Positions 1 to 9,022 of a DNA stretch of 64,000 nt are shown piece after piece. Position numbers and translations under genes: made by a program. Origin of the DNA: RYN-230 sp963717125. Its GTDB lineage: Bacteria; Actinomycetota; Actinomycetes; Streptosporangiales; Streptosporangiaceae. Under the pieces are notes generated by a model. The model was not told where the DNA came from. It did no database searches and worked only from the letters and a program-made list of their open reading frames with translations. The stretch spans positions 620,001-684,000 of the forward strand of contig CAVQVG010000007.1 of the NCBI GenBank assembly GCA_963717125.1, written 5' to 3'. Within the stretch, counting starts at the first letter, position 1. Every line of letters starts with the position of its first letter.

Positions 1-675
1 GGCCCGCACATCGTCCGCTCGGAGGCCGGCCTGCTGTCCACGGTGGCCTGGATGGACGGCGCCGGCCACCTGACCTTCGCGCTGGAAGGCTCGGTGTTCG
101 TGACCGGGGCCGCGGTGCAATGGCTGCGCGACGGCCTCGGGCTGCTGGACAACGCGGCCCAGAGCGAGGCACTCGCGCGCAGCGTGCCCGACTCGGGGGG
201 CGTCGTGTTCGTGCCCGCGCTGACCGGGCTGGGCGCGCCGGACTGGGACCCGGACGCCCGCGGCGCGGTGTTCGGCATCACCCGCGGCACCACCCGCGCG
301 CACCTCGTCCGCGCCACCCTGGAGGCGATCGCGTTCGAGGTGCGCGACGTGGCCGCGGTCCTGACTGAGGCCACCGGGCGGCACGGCCGGGCGCTCCGCG
401 CGGACGGCGGGGCCAGCGCCAACGACCTGCTCATGCAGATGCAGGCGGACCAGCTCCAGCTGCCGGTGGAGCGGCCGGTGGTGGGCGAGACGACCGCGCT
501 CGGCGCCGCGTTCCTGGCTGGCCTGGCCACCGGGACCTGGTCCTCCCGGGACGAGCTCGCCGCCACCTGGCGGCTGGACCGGCGTTTCGAGCCCGGCCCC
601 CGGGATGAGGCGGATTATGCCCGCTGGCGGCGCGCGGTGGACCGGGTCAAGGGCTGGGCCAGCCTGGAGGAATAG
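1..675 (+). CDS. glpK: Glycerol kinase, C-terminal part (cut by window edge)
   Basis: The frame is open from base 1 and ends in TAG at 673-675, so only the last ~224 residues are present. Glycerol kinase phosphorylates glycerol to glycerol 3-phosphate in the cytoplasm. Family landmarks of the FGGY C-terminal domain are visible: EGSVFVTGAAVQWLRDGLG, VPALTGLGAPDWDPDARG, the ATP-side DGGASANDLLMQMQAD and ETTALGAAFLAG. The sequence looks intact to its natural end. Its operon partners lie to the left of the window. The next gene is on the opposite strand and converges within 3 bases. Confidence 0.95.
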   Translation, partial: GPHIVRSEAGLLSTVAWMDGAGHLTFALEGSVFVTGAAVQWLRDGLGLLDNAAQSEALARSVPDSGGVVFVPALTGLGAPDWDPDARGAVFGITRGTTRAHLVRATLEAIAFEVRDVAAVLTEATGRHGRALRADGGASANDLLMQMQADQLQLPVERPVVGETTALGAAFLAGLATGTWSSRDELAATWRLDRRFEPGPRDEADYARWRRAVDRVKGWASLEE

Positions 676-677
676 CG

Positions 678-2069
678 TCAGGCCACCCCCAGCGTCCGGC
701 CCAGGCTGCGGTAGTCCGCGTCGAACTGGTTCAGCAGCCCCTCCAGGCCGGTGCTGGCCACCGTGTGCTGGTACTGGCTGACCGAGGAGGCGGTGGACAG
801 CCGCTGGAAGTCGGTGGCGATCTGGTTCGCGTTCGACTGCACCGTGGCCGACGACGCGCTGGACGCCGGGGTAGGCATGGAGATCCCGTGCAGGTCCGAG
901 CCGAACTTGCGGAACGCCTGGGACATCCGCGCGTCCACCCGGTTCACGCAGCTGAGCTTGCCGCCGCAGGCAGAGACGTTGGAGTCGAAAGTGGCCACGG
1001 TGGTGCTGAGTGACGCGTACGCGCTCTCCACGGACAGCGCGGCGTCGGCCTTGCTCACGGTGTTGTTGGACGAGACCGCCACGCCGATCAGCACCGCGTA
1101 GAGCACCAGGACGAGCACGCCGATGGCCAGGAACATGCCGACCAGGCTCTTGGCCCCGCTGGACAGCACCAGCCGCCACGGCTGGGCGCCGCCCAGCCAG
1201 CCGGTCACGGCCGCGGGCTGGCCATAGGCCGCCGGCTGGTCGTAGCCGGGACCAGGCTGGCCATAGCCAGGCTCGGCATAACCGGGACCCGGCTGGCCGT
1301 ACCCGGCCGGTGGCTCGTACCCGGGCTGACCGTACCCGGGCGCGGGCTGGCCGTAGCCCGGCGCGGGCTGGCCGTAGCCCGGCGCGGGCTGGCCGTAGCC
1401 GGCGGGCGGCGTGACCCCTGGCGGCGCGGTCGTCAGGTCCGGCTGATCGCCGAACAGTCCCCATGGGTACGTGCCGGTGACCAGGAACATGTATCCGGCG
1501 AACCGGATGTAGTAGCGCAGCCCGGCCGCGATGGCCTCGTGCAGCGGCCTGGGCATCCGCCCCGCGATGAGCACGATCAGCCAGGTCACGAACATGACGA
1601 TCGTTTCCATGCCGAACAGCACCAGCAGGGTGAGCAGGTAGGCCGGGATGGCCAGGATGATCCGGAAAAAGACGGCCAGCCGGTTCAGCGGACCCGGCCG
1701 CAGCAGCAACTGCACCGGGTAGTCGGCCTCATCCAGCTCGAACGGCGGGTACCGGTCGGTGAGCAGGAACAGGTACGCCTGCACCCGGACCAGCCAGCGC
1801 AGGTAGCCGGTCAGGAACCCGGCCAGCCCCTCCGGCAGGCGGCCCAGAACCAGCGCGGCGAACCAGCAGATGATCACGACGATCTCGGCCGCGATGCCCA
1901 GCGCCCACAGCACCACCAGGTGCGGGATGGCCAGGATGATCCGGACCAGCACGGTGAGCCGGTTCTGCTGAGCCGGCTCGGCGAAGGCAACGAGTATCTC
2001 ATCGGGGGACGCGGTCGGACCGCCCGGCGCTCCAGGGCGACTTTCCGTCCCCAGCGGCGTGTCAGTCAT
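678..2069 (-). CDS. DUF4389 membrane protein with Gly-Tyr-Gln-Pro repeats
   Basis: 463 residues. The N-terminal half holds two tandem hydrophobic units of the DUF4389 type, each with a pattern like NRLxVxxRIILAIPxxLL (about residues 38-105 and 130-195), giving about four to six membrane spans. Then comes a low-complexity stretch of repeated PGYGQPA units (about 220-285), one more membrane span (about 310-335) and an outer or C-terminal helical domain with two cysteines. The start is ATG behind AAGGAG (about 2080-2085 on the plus strand). DUF4389 proteins are of unknown function. The Pro/Gly/Tyr linker is typical of actinobacterial envelope proteins. Nothing in the neighbourhood assigns a role. 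Confidence 0.85.
   Translation of the reverse strand: MTDTPLGTESRPGAPGGPTASPDEILVAFAEPAQQNRLTVLVRIILAIPHLVVLWALGIAAEIVVIICWFAALVLGRLPEGLAGFLTGYLRWLVRVQAYLFLLTDRYPPFELDEADYPVQLLLRPGPLNRLAVFFRIILAIPAYLLTLLVLFGMETIVMFVTWLIVLIAGRMPRPLHEAIAAGLRYYIRFAGYMFLVTGTYPWGLFGDQPDLTTAPPGVTPPAGYGQPAPGYGQPAPGYGQPAPGYGQPGYEPPAGYGQPGPGYAEPGYGQPGPGYDQPAAYGQPAAVTGWLGGAQPWRLVLSSGAKSLVGMFLAIGVLVLVLYAVLIGVAVSSNNTVSKADAALSVESAYASLSTTVATFDSNVSACGGKLSCVNRVDARMSQAFRKFGSDLHGISMPTPASSASSATVQSNANQIATDFQRLSTASSVSQYQHTVASTGLEGLLNQFDADYRSLGRTLGVA
1200..1405 (-). repeat. In-gene tandem repeat coding PGYGQPA units
   Basis: Within the DUF4389 gene a unit of about 24 bases (coding PGYGQPA) is repeated about eight times, the copies near 1330-1400 being almost identical. 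It forms the low-complexity linker between the two membrane parts. Such arrays gain and lose units easily. Confidence 0.8.
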
Positions 2070-2285
2070 GCACCCAACTCCTTAATCAAGGGCCGTAACC
2101 CTAGCGTTCGCTGAGTGGCCCGGGAAAGCCGGTTGATACGACACGCCGGGCACGATCTGGTCTCTGCGCCGAGCTGGCCAGCGGATACCCAGGGGGGTCT
2201 GTGAGCCAGCCGGTGAACCAGAGATGTACAACGGGTATTGCGGGCGAGCCGGACGGGGATCGGACGGGGATGGAGACGCGGCGCC

Positions 2286-3161
2286 ATGGTGGACCTTGAG
2301 CTGTCCTGGCGGGCGGCGGCTGTGACCGCGGCCTGCCTGGCGGGTGCGGCGGTGGGCTGCCGCCGGGCCAGCCGGCCACGGCTCAGGTCCGCGGCCGGTT
2401 TCCTGCAGGAGGCGGCCGTGCTGCTGGCCCTGTTCGCGCTGTGGCAGCTAGCCGGCAGCTACGCGGTGCTGGGCCCGGACGGGGCCATCGACCGGGCGCA
2501 ATGGATCTGGCACGCCGAACGCGCCGTGCACCTACCCAGTGAAACCGGGGTCCAGCAGGCGTTCCTGAGCCACCCGCTGATCGTTCAGGCGCTGAACCTC
2601 TACTACGCGGGGCTGCACTTCGCCGTGGTCATCGGCTGCCTGCTCTGGGTCTATATCTGGCATCGGCGGCACTACCCGCAGGTGCGCACCACGCTCGTCC
2701 TGTTCACCGCGGGCGCGCTGCTGATCCAGCTGGTGCCGGTGGCGCCGCCCCGGATGCTGCCGGGTGACAACATGATTGACACCGCCGCGCAGTACGGCCA
2801 GTCGGTCTACGGCTCGGTGGCCGGCTTCAACGCCGACCAGCTCTCCGCGATGCCCTCGGTGCATGTCGGCTGGGCGCTGCTGGTGGCGCTGGTGGTGGTG
2901 CACGTGTCCGGCAGCCGGTGGCGCTGGCTCGCACTCGGTTACCCGGCCCTCACCCTGCTGGCGGTGGTGGTCACCGCGAACCACTTCTGGCTGGACGGCA
3001 TCGCGGCCGCGGCGCTGCTCGCGCTGGCCCTCCTGGTGCAGCGGGCCGGGCGGATCGCCCGGCACCGGCTGCTCGCCCGGGGCCGGGCCCGTGCCAGGCG
3101 GCGCCGGGCTAGCCGCCCGGATGACTCTGCGTCGCCGCGTGTGCCAGCCGCTCGGCCTTGA
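2286..3161 (+). CDS. PAP2-superfamily membrane phosphatase / phosphotransferase
   Basis: 291 residues from ATG 2286; a TTG at 2238 in the same frame is possible but less likely. About six membrane spans. The C-terminal PAP2 signature is present as SVHVGW (His193) and NHFWLDG (His233, Asp237), the catalytic histidines and aspartate of the AUR1/inositolphosphotransferase-like branch (PAP2_3). Such enzymes cleave or transfer phospho-head groups of lipids at the membrane. The exact substrate cannot be read from sequence. It converges with and overlaps the plsC-like gene by 53 bases, so each gene's 3' end is antisense to the other. Confidence 0.85.
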   Translation: MVDLELSWRAAAVTAACLAGAAVGCRRASRPRLRSAAGFLQEAAVLLALFALWQLAGSYAVLGPDGAIDRAQWIWHAERAVHLPSETGVQQAFLSHPLIVQALNLYYAGLHFAVVIGCLLWVYIWHRRHYPQVRTTLVLFTAGALLIQLVPVAPPRMLPGDNMIDTAAQYGQSVYGSVAGFNADQLSAMPSVHVGWALLVALVVVHVSGSRWRWLALGYPALTLLAVVVTANHFWLDGIAAAALLALALLVQRAGRIARHRLLARGRARARRRRASRPDDSASPRVPAARP

Positions 3162-3843
3162 CCTCGGCCGTTAGCCGCGCCTTGGCGTGCTGCGCGTCCT
3201 CGTCCACATATTCCTGATGGGCCAGGTTCATGATCGCGTACATGATCTCGTCGGTCACGGCGCGCAGCACCAGCCGGTCTGATTCGAGCCCGGCGTAGCG
3301 GGAGAAGTCGAGTGCCTGGCCGTATCGCACGCCGGGCCGGAAGCGCAGTCGCGGCAGATGCTTCCCCGCTGGCATCAGGTCGAACGTGCCGAACATGGCG
3401 CACGGGACGACCGGCGCACCAGACTCCAGCGCCAGCCGGGCCACTCCGGTCTTGCCCCGGTAGAGCCGCCCGTCCGGGGTCCTGGTGCCCTCCGGGTAGA
3501 TGCCGAGCAGCTCACCCTTGGCCAGCACGCGCAGCCCGGTGTTCAGCGCGCGCTCGCCGGCCAGGCCGCCGGCCCGGTCCACCGGGATCTGCCCGACGCC
3601 GCTGAAGAACGCCTTGCTGACCAGGCCCTTGAGCCCGCGCCCGGTGAAGTACTCGGACTTGGCCAGGTAGATGACCTTGCGCGGCAGCGGCAGCGGCCCG
3701 AAGAAGTGATCGGCGAAGGACAGGTGGTTGCTGGCGATGATGGCGGGCCCGTCGCGGGGGACGTTCTCGATGCCCTCGGCCCACGGCCGGAAGATCAGCC
3801 TGAGGAACGGCCCGAGAATCGCCTTGACCACCCAGTAGAACAC
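3109..3843 (-). CDS. 1-acyl-sn-glycerol-3-phosphate acyltransferase family (PlsC-like)
   Basis: 244 residues, GTG start. The acyltransferase motif I NHLSFADHF (His40 and Asp45 of HX4D), YPEGTRTPDG and the VVPCAMFGT block are all present, so this should acylate lysophosphatidate or a related lipid at the inner membrane face. The position upstream of the SRPBCC, acyl-CoA synthetase and pimB' genes matches my recollection of Rv2182c in M. tuberculosis. Length is normal. Its end overlaps the PAP2 gene on the other strand. Confidence 0.92.
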   Translation of the reverse strand: MFYWVVKAILGPFLRLIFRPWAEGIENVPRDGPAIIASNHLSFADHFFGPLPLPRKVIYLAKSEYFTGRGLKGLVSKAFFSGVGQIPVDRAGGLAGERALNTGLRVLAKGELLGIYPEGTRTPDGRLYRGKTGVARLALESGAPVVPCAMFGTFDLMPAGKHLPRLRFRPGVRYGQALDFSRYAGLESDRLVLRAVTDEIMYAIMNLAHQEYVDEDAQHAKARLTAEVKAERLAHAATQSHPGG

Positions 3844-3968
3844 GCCCCAATCGTGCCACGAGATGGGCCGAAAGCGGATGGCCCTGTTGCGGTGCGTGCG
3901 GGGGCGCCGCGTGCGACGATGCCAGAGCGCTCGGCGCAGCCGGCCAGCGCGGGGAGGACGATGCAGTC

Positions 3969-4727
3969 ATGCCAGTCATGCCAGGCGCGGAGCCCTACTT
4001 CCACCGCGGTGGCCGCACCGGCGTGCTGCTCTGCCACGGATTCACCGGCTCGCCTGGCTCGCTGCGGCCGTGGGCCGAATACCTGGCCGGGGCCGGGCTG
4101 ACCGTGTCGCTGCCCCGGCTGCCCGGGCACGGCACCACCTGGCAGGAGATGGCCCGGACCCGGTGGGAAGACTGGTACGCGGAAGTGGACCGTGCCTTCG
4201 AGGAACTCCGCGGGCAGGCCAGCGAGATCTTCGTCATGGGGCTGTCCATGGGTAGCTGCCTGGCGCTGCGGATGGCCGAAATCCGCGGCCCGGCGGTGAG
4301 CGGGCTGGTGCTGGTCAACCCGTCGGTGGCCGCGGACACCAAATTGTTCCTATTGGCCCCGGTGCTGAAGCTGGTGGTGCCGTCGCTGCCCGGCATAACC
4401 AGCGACATCAAGAAGGAAGGCGTCAGCGAGCTCGGCTACACCCGGGTCCCGGTGCGCGCCGCGGCCACGCTGCCCGCACTGTGGAAGCTGACCAAGGCAC
4501 GATTGGGCGACGTGACCCAGCCGGTGCTGATCTACCGGAGCACCATCGATCATGTCGTCGGGCCGGCCAGCATGCGGGTGCTGCGGGCCGGCCTGACCGC
4601 TACCCAGGTGGACGTTCGGGATTGCGCCGATAGCTACCATGTGGCCACCCTGGATAATGACGCCCCGGCCATCTTCGCCGGGAGTCTCGAGTTCGTCCGC
4701 GCGCACTCGCCCGCGGAGACGGAGTGA
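3969..4727 (+). CDS. Alpha/beta-hydrolase, carboxylesterase / monoacylglycerol lipase type
   Basis: 252 residues. ATG 3969 lies 11 bases after GGAGG (3953-3957); ATG 3978 would be too far. The triad is visible: Ser93 in GLSMGS, Asp194 in STIDHVVGP and His224 in SYHVATLD, with the oxyanion region CHGFTGSPGS near the N-terminus. This matches Est30-like short esterases and monoacylglycerol lipases. No signal peptide, so cytoplasmic. Divergent from plsC and just ahead of a small membrane protein gene, which may be cotranscribed (18-base gap). Confidence 0.9.
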   Translation: MPVMPGAEPYFHRGGRTGVLLCHGFTGSPGSLRPWAEYLAGAGLTVSLPRLPGHGTTWQEMARTRWEDWYAEVDRAFEELRGQASEIFVMGLSMGSCLALRMAEIRGPAVSGLVLVNPSVAADTKLFLLAPVLKLVVPSLPGITSDIKKEGVSELGYTRVPVRAAATLPALWKLTKARLGDVTQPVLIYRSTIDHVVGPASMRVLRAGLTATQVDVRDCADSYHVATLDNDAPAIFAGSLEFVRAHSPAETE

Positions 4728-4745
4728 ACGGGGAGGGGGTATCGC

Positions 4746-5249
4746 GTGGCCGCCGGCGCAAGCGGTGAGGAGTCCGCCTGGCACGACCTGATCGCGAACT
4801 TCACCGTCGAGCCCGACCCGGCCAGCGGCGAGCCGCCGTGGCCGGAGCGCGAGAACCTGGCCGTGCCGCCGGACGCCGGCCCGGCCGCCGACCCAGGGCC
4901 GGACACCGATCCAGCCATGATGCTGGACCTGTCCGACGACCCTAAGCCGCGGATCATCCGGCCGGCCAGCGCCGTCCCGCCGCCGCCACCGGCCTCGGAC
5001 GAGGAGAACTTCGTCCCTCCGGAGCCGCCGCCGCTGCCCTCGCTCGATCCGGTCGCCAAGGGCGCCTGGGCCGCCCTGTTCGGCGGGCCGGCCTACCTGC
5101 TCATCGCCACCGTGGCGGGCTGGGTCATCCCCGGCTGGGGCGCGTTCCTGGCGGTGGCCGCGTTCGTCGGTGGTTTCGCCACCCTGGTCATGCGGATGGG
5201 CGACCGGCCGCCGCGCGACTCCGGGCCGGACGACGGCGCCGTGCTCTGA
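4746..5249 (+). CDS. Conserved membrane protein with Pro-rich N-terminus
   Basis: 167 residues from GTG 4746, preceded by GGGGAGGGGG at a good distance. The first ~110 residues are hydrophilic, rich in Pro, Asp and Glu. Two hydrophobic segments follow (about 112-150), then a short charged tail. It recalls small uncharacterised actinobacterial proteins with a C-terminal hairpin of membrane helices. Follows the esterase gene closely. No function can be assigned. Confidence 0.75.
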   Translation: MAAGASGEESAWHDLIANFTVEPDPASGEPPWPERENLAVPPDAGPAADPGPDTDPAMMLDLSDDPKPRIIRPASAVPPPPPASDEENFVPPEPPPLPSLDPVAKGAWAALFGGPAYLLIATVAGWVIPGWGAFLAVAAFVGGFATLVMRMGDRPPRDSGPDDGAVL

Positions 5250-5252
5250 CGG

Positions 5253-5555
5253 TTACCGGTCCCGCGGGCCCGGGGCGCCGTCGTCGGGCGAGCCTGGCCG
5301 GCGCCTGGCGTCCTGCCTGCGCCGGGAGCGCAGCACCAGCCACATCGCCACGGCCAGCACGATCAGCAGCAGGATGACCGGGCCGAACGTCTTGATGTGC
5401 CAGATCAGCAGGCTCCAGCGCCAGAAGAGCCGCCAGATGAACAGCCGCCAGATGAAGTGAACCACCCCGCCTACACCGAGCGCGGCGTGACCACTGAGCG
5501 CAGCGTGGCCGGTGAACAGCCGACCCGCGGGCAGTACCTGCGTGTGCGCAGCCAT
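5253..5555 (-). CDS. Small single-pass membrane protein, unknown
   Basis: 100 residues. An aromatic, Trp-rich stretch (VVHFIWRLFIWRLFWRWSLLIWH, here in part) leads into one strong membrane span (about 60-80) and a basic tail RSRRRQDARRRPG. Converges with the preceding gene with a 3-base gap, and its start lies 6 bases from the end of the MFS gene on the same strand, so it may be the last gene of that unit. No family recognised. Confidence 0.6.
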   Translation of the reverse strand: MAAHTQVLPAGRLFTGHAALSGHAALGVGGVVHFIWRLFIWRLFWRWSLLIWHIKTFGPVILLLIVLAVAMWLVLRSRRRQDARRRPGSPDDGAPGPRDR

Positions 5556-5561
5556 GCCTCA

Positions 5562-6872
5562 CTATGCCACGCGATCGAGAGTGCCCGCACCGGCCGCTCG
5601 GCGTAGCTGCCGGACTTCGGGCACGCAGAACACGGCCGCGCTCAGCAGGACGATCAGTACCCCGCCCCCGACCAGCACCACCGGCGTGCCCAGCGCCAGC
5701 GCCAGCGGTCCAGCGACGACGGTGCCGACCGGCGCCAGCCCCCAGCTGCCCATCGCGTCGTACGAGGACACCCGGGACAGCGCGGCCGGCGGAACCTCCT
5801 GCTGCATCGCGGTCGCCCAGTTGACCTCGAAGACCTCGATGCCCACCCCGGCGGCAAACGCGGCCACCGCGATGACCGGCACCGCGAGCGGCACGGCCAG
5901 CGTGAACAGCAGAGCCGAGGCCGGCGCCACGCCCAGGCTGCCGATCAGCAGCATCCGCCGCGGCCGGAACCTGATCATCCCGAGCCCGCCGAGCACCGCC
6001 CCGGCGGACTGGGCGGCCAGCACGATTCCCCAGCTGTGCGCGCCGCCGAGCTGGTCGTGCGCGACCACCGGGCCGAGCACGTCGATCGCCCCGTCCCACA
6101 CCGCGACCAGCAGCGAGAACTCCAGCACGATGGCCCACAGCCAGCGCCGGGAGGAGAATTCCTGCCAGCCTTCGCGCAGCTCGTGCAGCATCCGGCCGGC
6201 CTCGCCGCGGGGCTGGGCCGGGATGCGCATGCCGATGCGGAGCAGGGCGGCCACGGCGTAGCTGGCCGCGTCGAGGACCAGGCCCCAGCCCGGCCCGGCC
6301 ACTCCCACCAGCACGCCACCCAGTGCCGAGCCGGTGATCAGCGCGGTGTTCCGGCCGATCCGGTCCATCGCGTTGGCCTGCGCCCGGTGCTGCTCCGCGA
6401 CCGTCTGCGGCAGCAGGCCCGTGGCGGCCGGGTAGTAAAAGCCCAGCCCGACGCCGCGGACCGCGGCCAGCGCCATCAGCTCCCAGACCTGGGCCCGGCC
6501 GCTCAGCACCAGCGCGGCCGACCCGGCCTGGGCCAGCGCCTGCAGCACGTTCGCGCCCGCCACCACCTGCTGCCGCGGCAGCCGGTCCGCGATCACCCCG
6601 CCAAGCAGCAGGAACACGATCACCGGCAGCATGCCCGAGGCGGCGACATAGCCAACGTCGGCGGCCGAGCCGCCGATGCTGAGCACCGCGAACGGGATCG
6701 CCACCAGCGCGACCGCGGTGCCGAACGTGGACACCACGTCGCAGGCCAGCAGCAGCCGGAAATTACGGCTCGCCAGCGCTCCCCGGATCGGCCTCACCGC
6801 ACCTGACCGGGGGCGCGCGCCGACCAGGCCGGGCGGTTCCGCACTGCGTCCACCTTCCGTATCCTCCGCCAC
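5562..6872 (-). CDS. MFS transporter, EntS/MFS_3-like exporter
   Basis: 436 residues, GTG start, about twelve hydrophobic segments. The loop 2-3 signature appears as GGVIADRLPRQQV, followed by the helix-4 region VLQALAQAGSAALVLSG and an RNFRLLLACDVVSTFGTAVAL first helix, the pattern of the MFS_3 branch (enterobactin-exporter-like and many drug-efflux-annotated proteins). Substrate unknown. The hydrophilic N-terminal 25 residues are variable in the family. Confidence 0.88.
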   Translation of the reverse strand: MAEDTEGGRSAEPPGLVGARPRSGAVRPIRGALASRNFRLLLACDVVSTFGTAVALVAIPFAVLSIGGSAADVGYVAASGMLPVIVFLLLGGVIADRLPRQQVVAGANVLQALAQAGSAALVLSGRAQVWELMALAAVRGVGLGFYYPAATGLLPQTVAEQHRAQANAMDRIGRNTALITGSALGGVLVGVAGPGWGLVLDAASYAVAALLRIGMRIPAQPRGEAGRMLHELREGWQEFSSRRWLWAIVLEFSLLVAVWDGAIDVLGPVVAHDQLGGAHSWGIVLAAQSAGAVLGGLGMIRFRPRRMLLIGSLGVAPASALLFTLAVPLAVPVIAVAAFAAGVGIEVFEVNWATAMQQEVPPAALSRVSSYDAMGSWGLAPVGTVVAGPLALALGTPVVLVGGGVLIVLLSAAVFCVPEVRQLRRAAGAGTLDRVA

Positions 6873-6944
6873 CCACGGCAGCCGGGGAAAACGCTTTAAC
6901 CCGCCGCGGGCGCGCCAGCGGCGGGCGCTCCAACGGCTGGTGCT

Positions 6945-7571
6945 CTAGTCGGTGGGCTCGTCCGGGGTCGCCGGGGTGGGCTTGTCCGGTGGGGTGCTGG
7001 TTTCCGCGGCTGAGCCACCAGCCCGGGCCGGCGGCTTCTTCGGCGCCGCTGGCGGCTTCTTCGGACCGGCTGACGGCCGCTTGGGCACCGACGATGGCCG
7101 CTTGGGACCGGCCTGCCGGGGGGCGCCGCCGTTGGCCGCGGGCCGGGTCGGCACGGCTGGCTCGTCGGTGGCCTCGTCCCAGACCTCGCCGGGCGGCTGC
7201 GGCGCGGTGTCACGCGGCCGGGCCTGGCCCGCGACGGACACCGCGGCCTCGAACGCGGACATCGCGTCCTGCATCACGACGCCGACCGCGTCGGCGGCGG
7301 CCGCTACCCCCGCGCCCAGCCCCGGACCTGACTCCCGGAGCCGGCGCCTGGCCCGGCAGATCGGGCACCAGGCGCATTCCGGCGCCTCGTCGTGGTCGGC
7401 GGTCGCGGTTTCCCACACATCGGCGGCGCTCTGCTTCTTGCCGCTGCCGCCCAGCGCGGTGCGGACCTGGCCGCTCAGTTGCCGGGTCACGCTGCGCGTC
7501 CCGGAGCGGACGAGCCAGCGCTGAAACTCGCCGATAGGATCGTTGCCTGGCTGCTTGGCTGGCTCCGTCAC
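6945..7571 (-). CDS. Conserved actinobacterial protein with CxxC motif and Lys/Pro tail
   Basis: 208 residues from GTG 7571, behind AAGGAAGG. The conserved core is ECAWCPICRARRRLRESGPG (CxxCxxC-type cysteines, about residues 66-72), likely a small metal-binding or redox site, followed by an alanine-rich helix (GVAAAADAVGVVMQDAMSAF). The last third is low complexity with repeated KRPSSVPKRP / KKPPAAPKKPP units. It sits directly before the SRPBCC gene, as does the Rv2186c-type gene in mycobacteria by my recollection. Function unknown. Confidence 0.75.
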   Translation of the reverse strand: MTEPAKQPGNDPIGEFQRWLVRSGTRSVTRQLSGQVRTALGGSGKKQSAADVWETATADHDEAPECAWCPICRARRRLRESGPGLGAGVAAAADAVGVVMQDAMSAFEAAVSVAGQARPRDTAPQPPGEVWDEATDEPAVPTRPAANGGAPRQAGPKRPSSVPKRPSAGPKKPPAAPKKPPARAGGSAAETSTPPDKPTPATPDEPTD

Positions 7572-7615
7572 GTGCTGCCTTCCTTCATCGCTATCTCCGG
7601 CACCGGCGTGCGCGG

Positions 7616-8080
7616 CTACGGCGTGGTGCTCGTACCCGCCGCCCGCAAGCCCTCCACCCGGGCCTTCAGCCCTTTCAGGGCGGTGTCGATGATCATTTTT
7701 TCCGCCCGGCGCTTCAGCATGCCGAGCAACGGCACCCGGACGTCCACGCTGAGCTCGTAGGTCGCTTCGGTGCCGGCCTGCTGCTTGACCAGAGCGTAGC
7801 TCCCGCTCATACCACTCACGACCGACCCGGGCTCGGCCAGGTCCCAGCGCACCCCGGAGTCACCGTCCCAGTGGTAGCCGAGCACGTAGCTGTCCTTGAT
7901 CATTCCCGCGTCCAGGCTGAACCGGACCCGGCTGGGCCGCCCGTCGGCATCCCGGCTGACCACCTCGGCCGACCGGACCGCGGACGCCCACTGCGAGTAG
8001 GCGGCGAAATCGGCGATCACGGCCATCACATGCTGCCGGTCCGCGGCGATGGAGATGCTCGACGTCGTCCTGTCGCCCAT
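7616..8080 (-). CDS. SRPBCC / START-like lipid-binding fold protein
   Basis: 154 residues from ATG 8080; upstream in-frame sequence is only an extension through the shadow of the next gene. The pattern TTSSISIAADRQHVMAVIADF, YSQWASAVRSAEVV and GMLKRRAEKMIIDTALKGLKARVE is the polyketide cyclase/dehydrase-like SRPBCC fold that binds hydrophobic ligands in a helix-grip pocket. Its place upstream of the acyl-CoA synthetase matches Rv2185c (TB16.3) in mycobacteria. Probably a cytoplasmic carrier or binding protein for a lipid intermediate; that role is inference. Confidence 0.85.
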   Translation of the reverse strand: MGDRTTSSISIAADRQHVMAVIADFAAYSQWASAVRSAEVVSRDADGRPSRVRFSLDAGMIKDSYVLGYHWDGDSGVRWDLAEPGSVVSGMSGSYALVKQQAGTEATYELSVDVRVPLLGMLKRRAEKMIIDTALKGLKARVEGLRAAGTSTTP

Positions 8081-8162
8081 GCTCGGAGCGTACCGCGCCC
8101 GCTGGGCCGGGCATTCCGGCCGCGCCGCGCGGGCCGAGCGCGCCGCCGCGGGCCGGGCCCGG

Positions 8163-8927
8163 CTAACACTCCAGCACGTACGGGATGCCGGTGGCCCGGA
8201 AGTGACCCACGTTGATGCATTCGGTCCGGCCGATCCGGACCCGGCGGGCCAGCGGCTGGTGCACGTGGCCAAAGAGCGCGTACCGGGGCTGGGTCGCCTC
8301 GATGTGCCGGCGCAGCGCTTCGCTGCCCCGCTCGACCCGCCTCGCCACGGTGTCGTAGAGCAGTTGCGGGACGGCGGGCGGGATGTGGCTGCACAGCACG
8401 TCCACCTCACCAATGGCGGCCACCTTGGCCGCGAACGTGTCCTCGTCGATCTCGTAGGGCGTGCGGTAGGCCGAGTACAGCCCGCCGCCGACGAAGCCGA
8501 ACGTCCAGTCGCCCAGCACGGCCCGCTGCCCGTCCAGGACGTGGTGACCGGGCCGCAGGTGCGGCGCCCACAGCCGGGGCAGATCCACGTTGCCGTAGGT
8601 CAGGTAGGCGGGCTCGGGCATGGCCGCGAACAGCTCCGCGTACTGGGCGGCGGCGGCCTGCTCCACGTGCCCGGACGGGTCGCCGTCCAGCTGGGCCCAC
8701 AGCTCCCGGGACATCCGCCGGGCGTCATCGAACCGCTTGAGGTAGCGCAGCTCGACGAACCGGCGGGCCTGCTCCGCGCCGAACAGGTCGGCGAAGATGC
8801 CCTGCCCGTGGTCGGCGTAGTCGATGAACAGCAGCAGATCACCCAGGCAGATCAGTGCGTCCGCGCCACCCGCGCCGGCCAGCGCGTCCGCGCGGCCATG
8901 CACATCACTGACCACGTGAACCCGCAT
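8163..8927 (-). CDS. Calcineurin-like metallophosphoesterase
   Basis: 254 residues; ATG 8927 gives MRVHVVSDVHG, placing the metal motif at the usual N-terminal distance. The dimetal ligands are visible in order: DVHG, GDLLLF, GNVD, CSHIPP and GHVH. The family hydrolyses phosphoesters, from cyclic nucleotides to protein phosphates; this one cannot be specified further. Divergent from the acyl-CoA synthetase across a 160-base region with a perfect palindrome. Confidence 0.88.
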   Translation of the reverse strand: MRVHVVSDVHGRADALAGAGGADALICLGDLLLFIDYADHGQGIFADLFGAEQARRFVELRYLKRFDDARRMSRELWAQLDGDPSGHVEQAAAAQYAELFAAMPEPAYLTYGNVDLPRLWAPHLRPGHHVLDGQRAVLGDWTFGFVGGGLYSAYRTPYEIDEDTFAAKVAAIGEVDVLCSHIPPAVPQLLYDTVARRVERGSEALRRHIEATQPRYALFGHVHQPLARRVRIGRTECINVGHFRATGIPYVLEC

Positions 8928-9006
8928 GAGCACACCGTACAAGCCTGGTTATTCGCTCTGCCGCGACAAGGGCAGCCGGGGTGGGCCGCCGGGGTACGCT
9001 GAAATT

Positions 9007-9022
9007 GCTACCAGCTGGTAGC
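9007..9022. promoter_or_regulatory. Perfect 16-bp palindrome, likely operator
   Basis: GCTACCAGCTGGTAGC reads the same on both strands. It lies between the divergent phosphoesterase and acyl-CoA synthetase genes, 65 bases before the synthetase ATG. A second dyad, GTACC-GG-GGTAC, follows at 9033-9044. Perfect dyads of this size in divergent promoter regions are typical of TetR-like or similar dimeric repressor sites; the regulator is not identified. Confidence 0.5.
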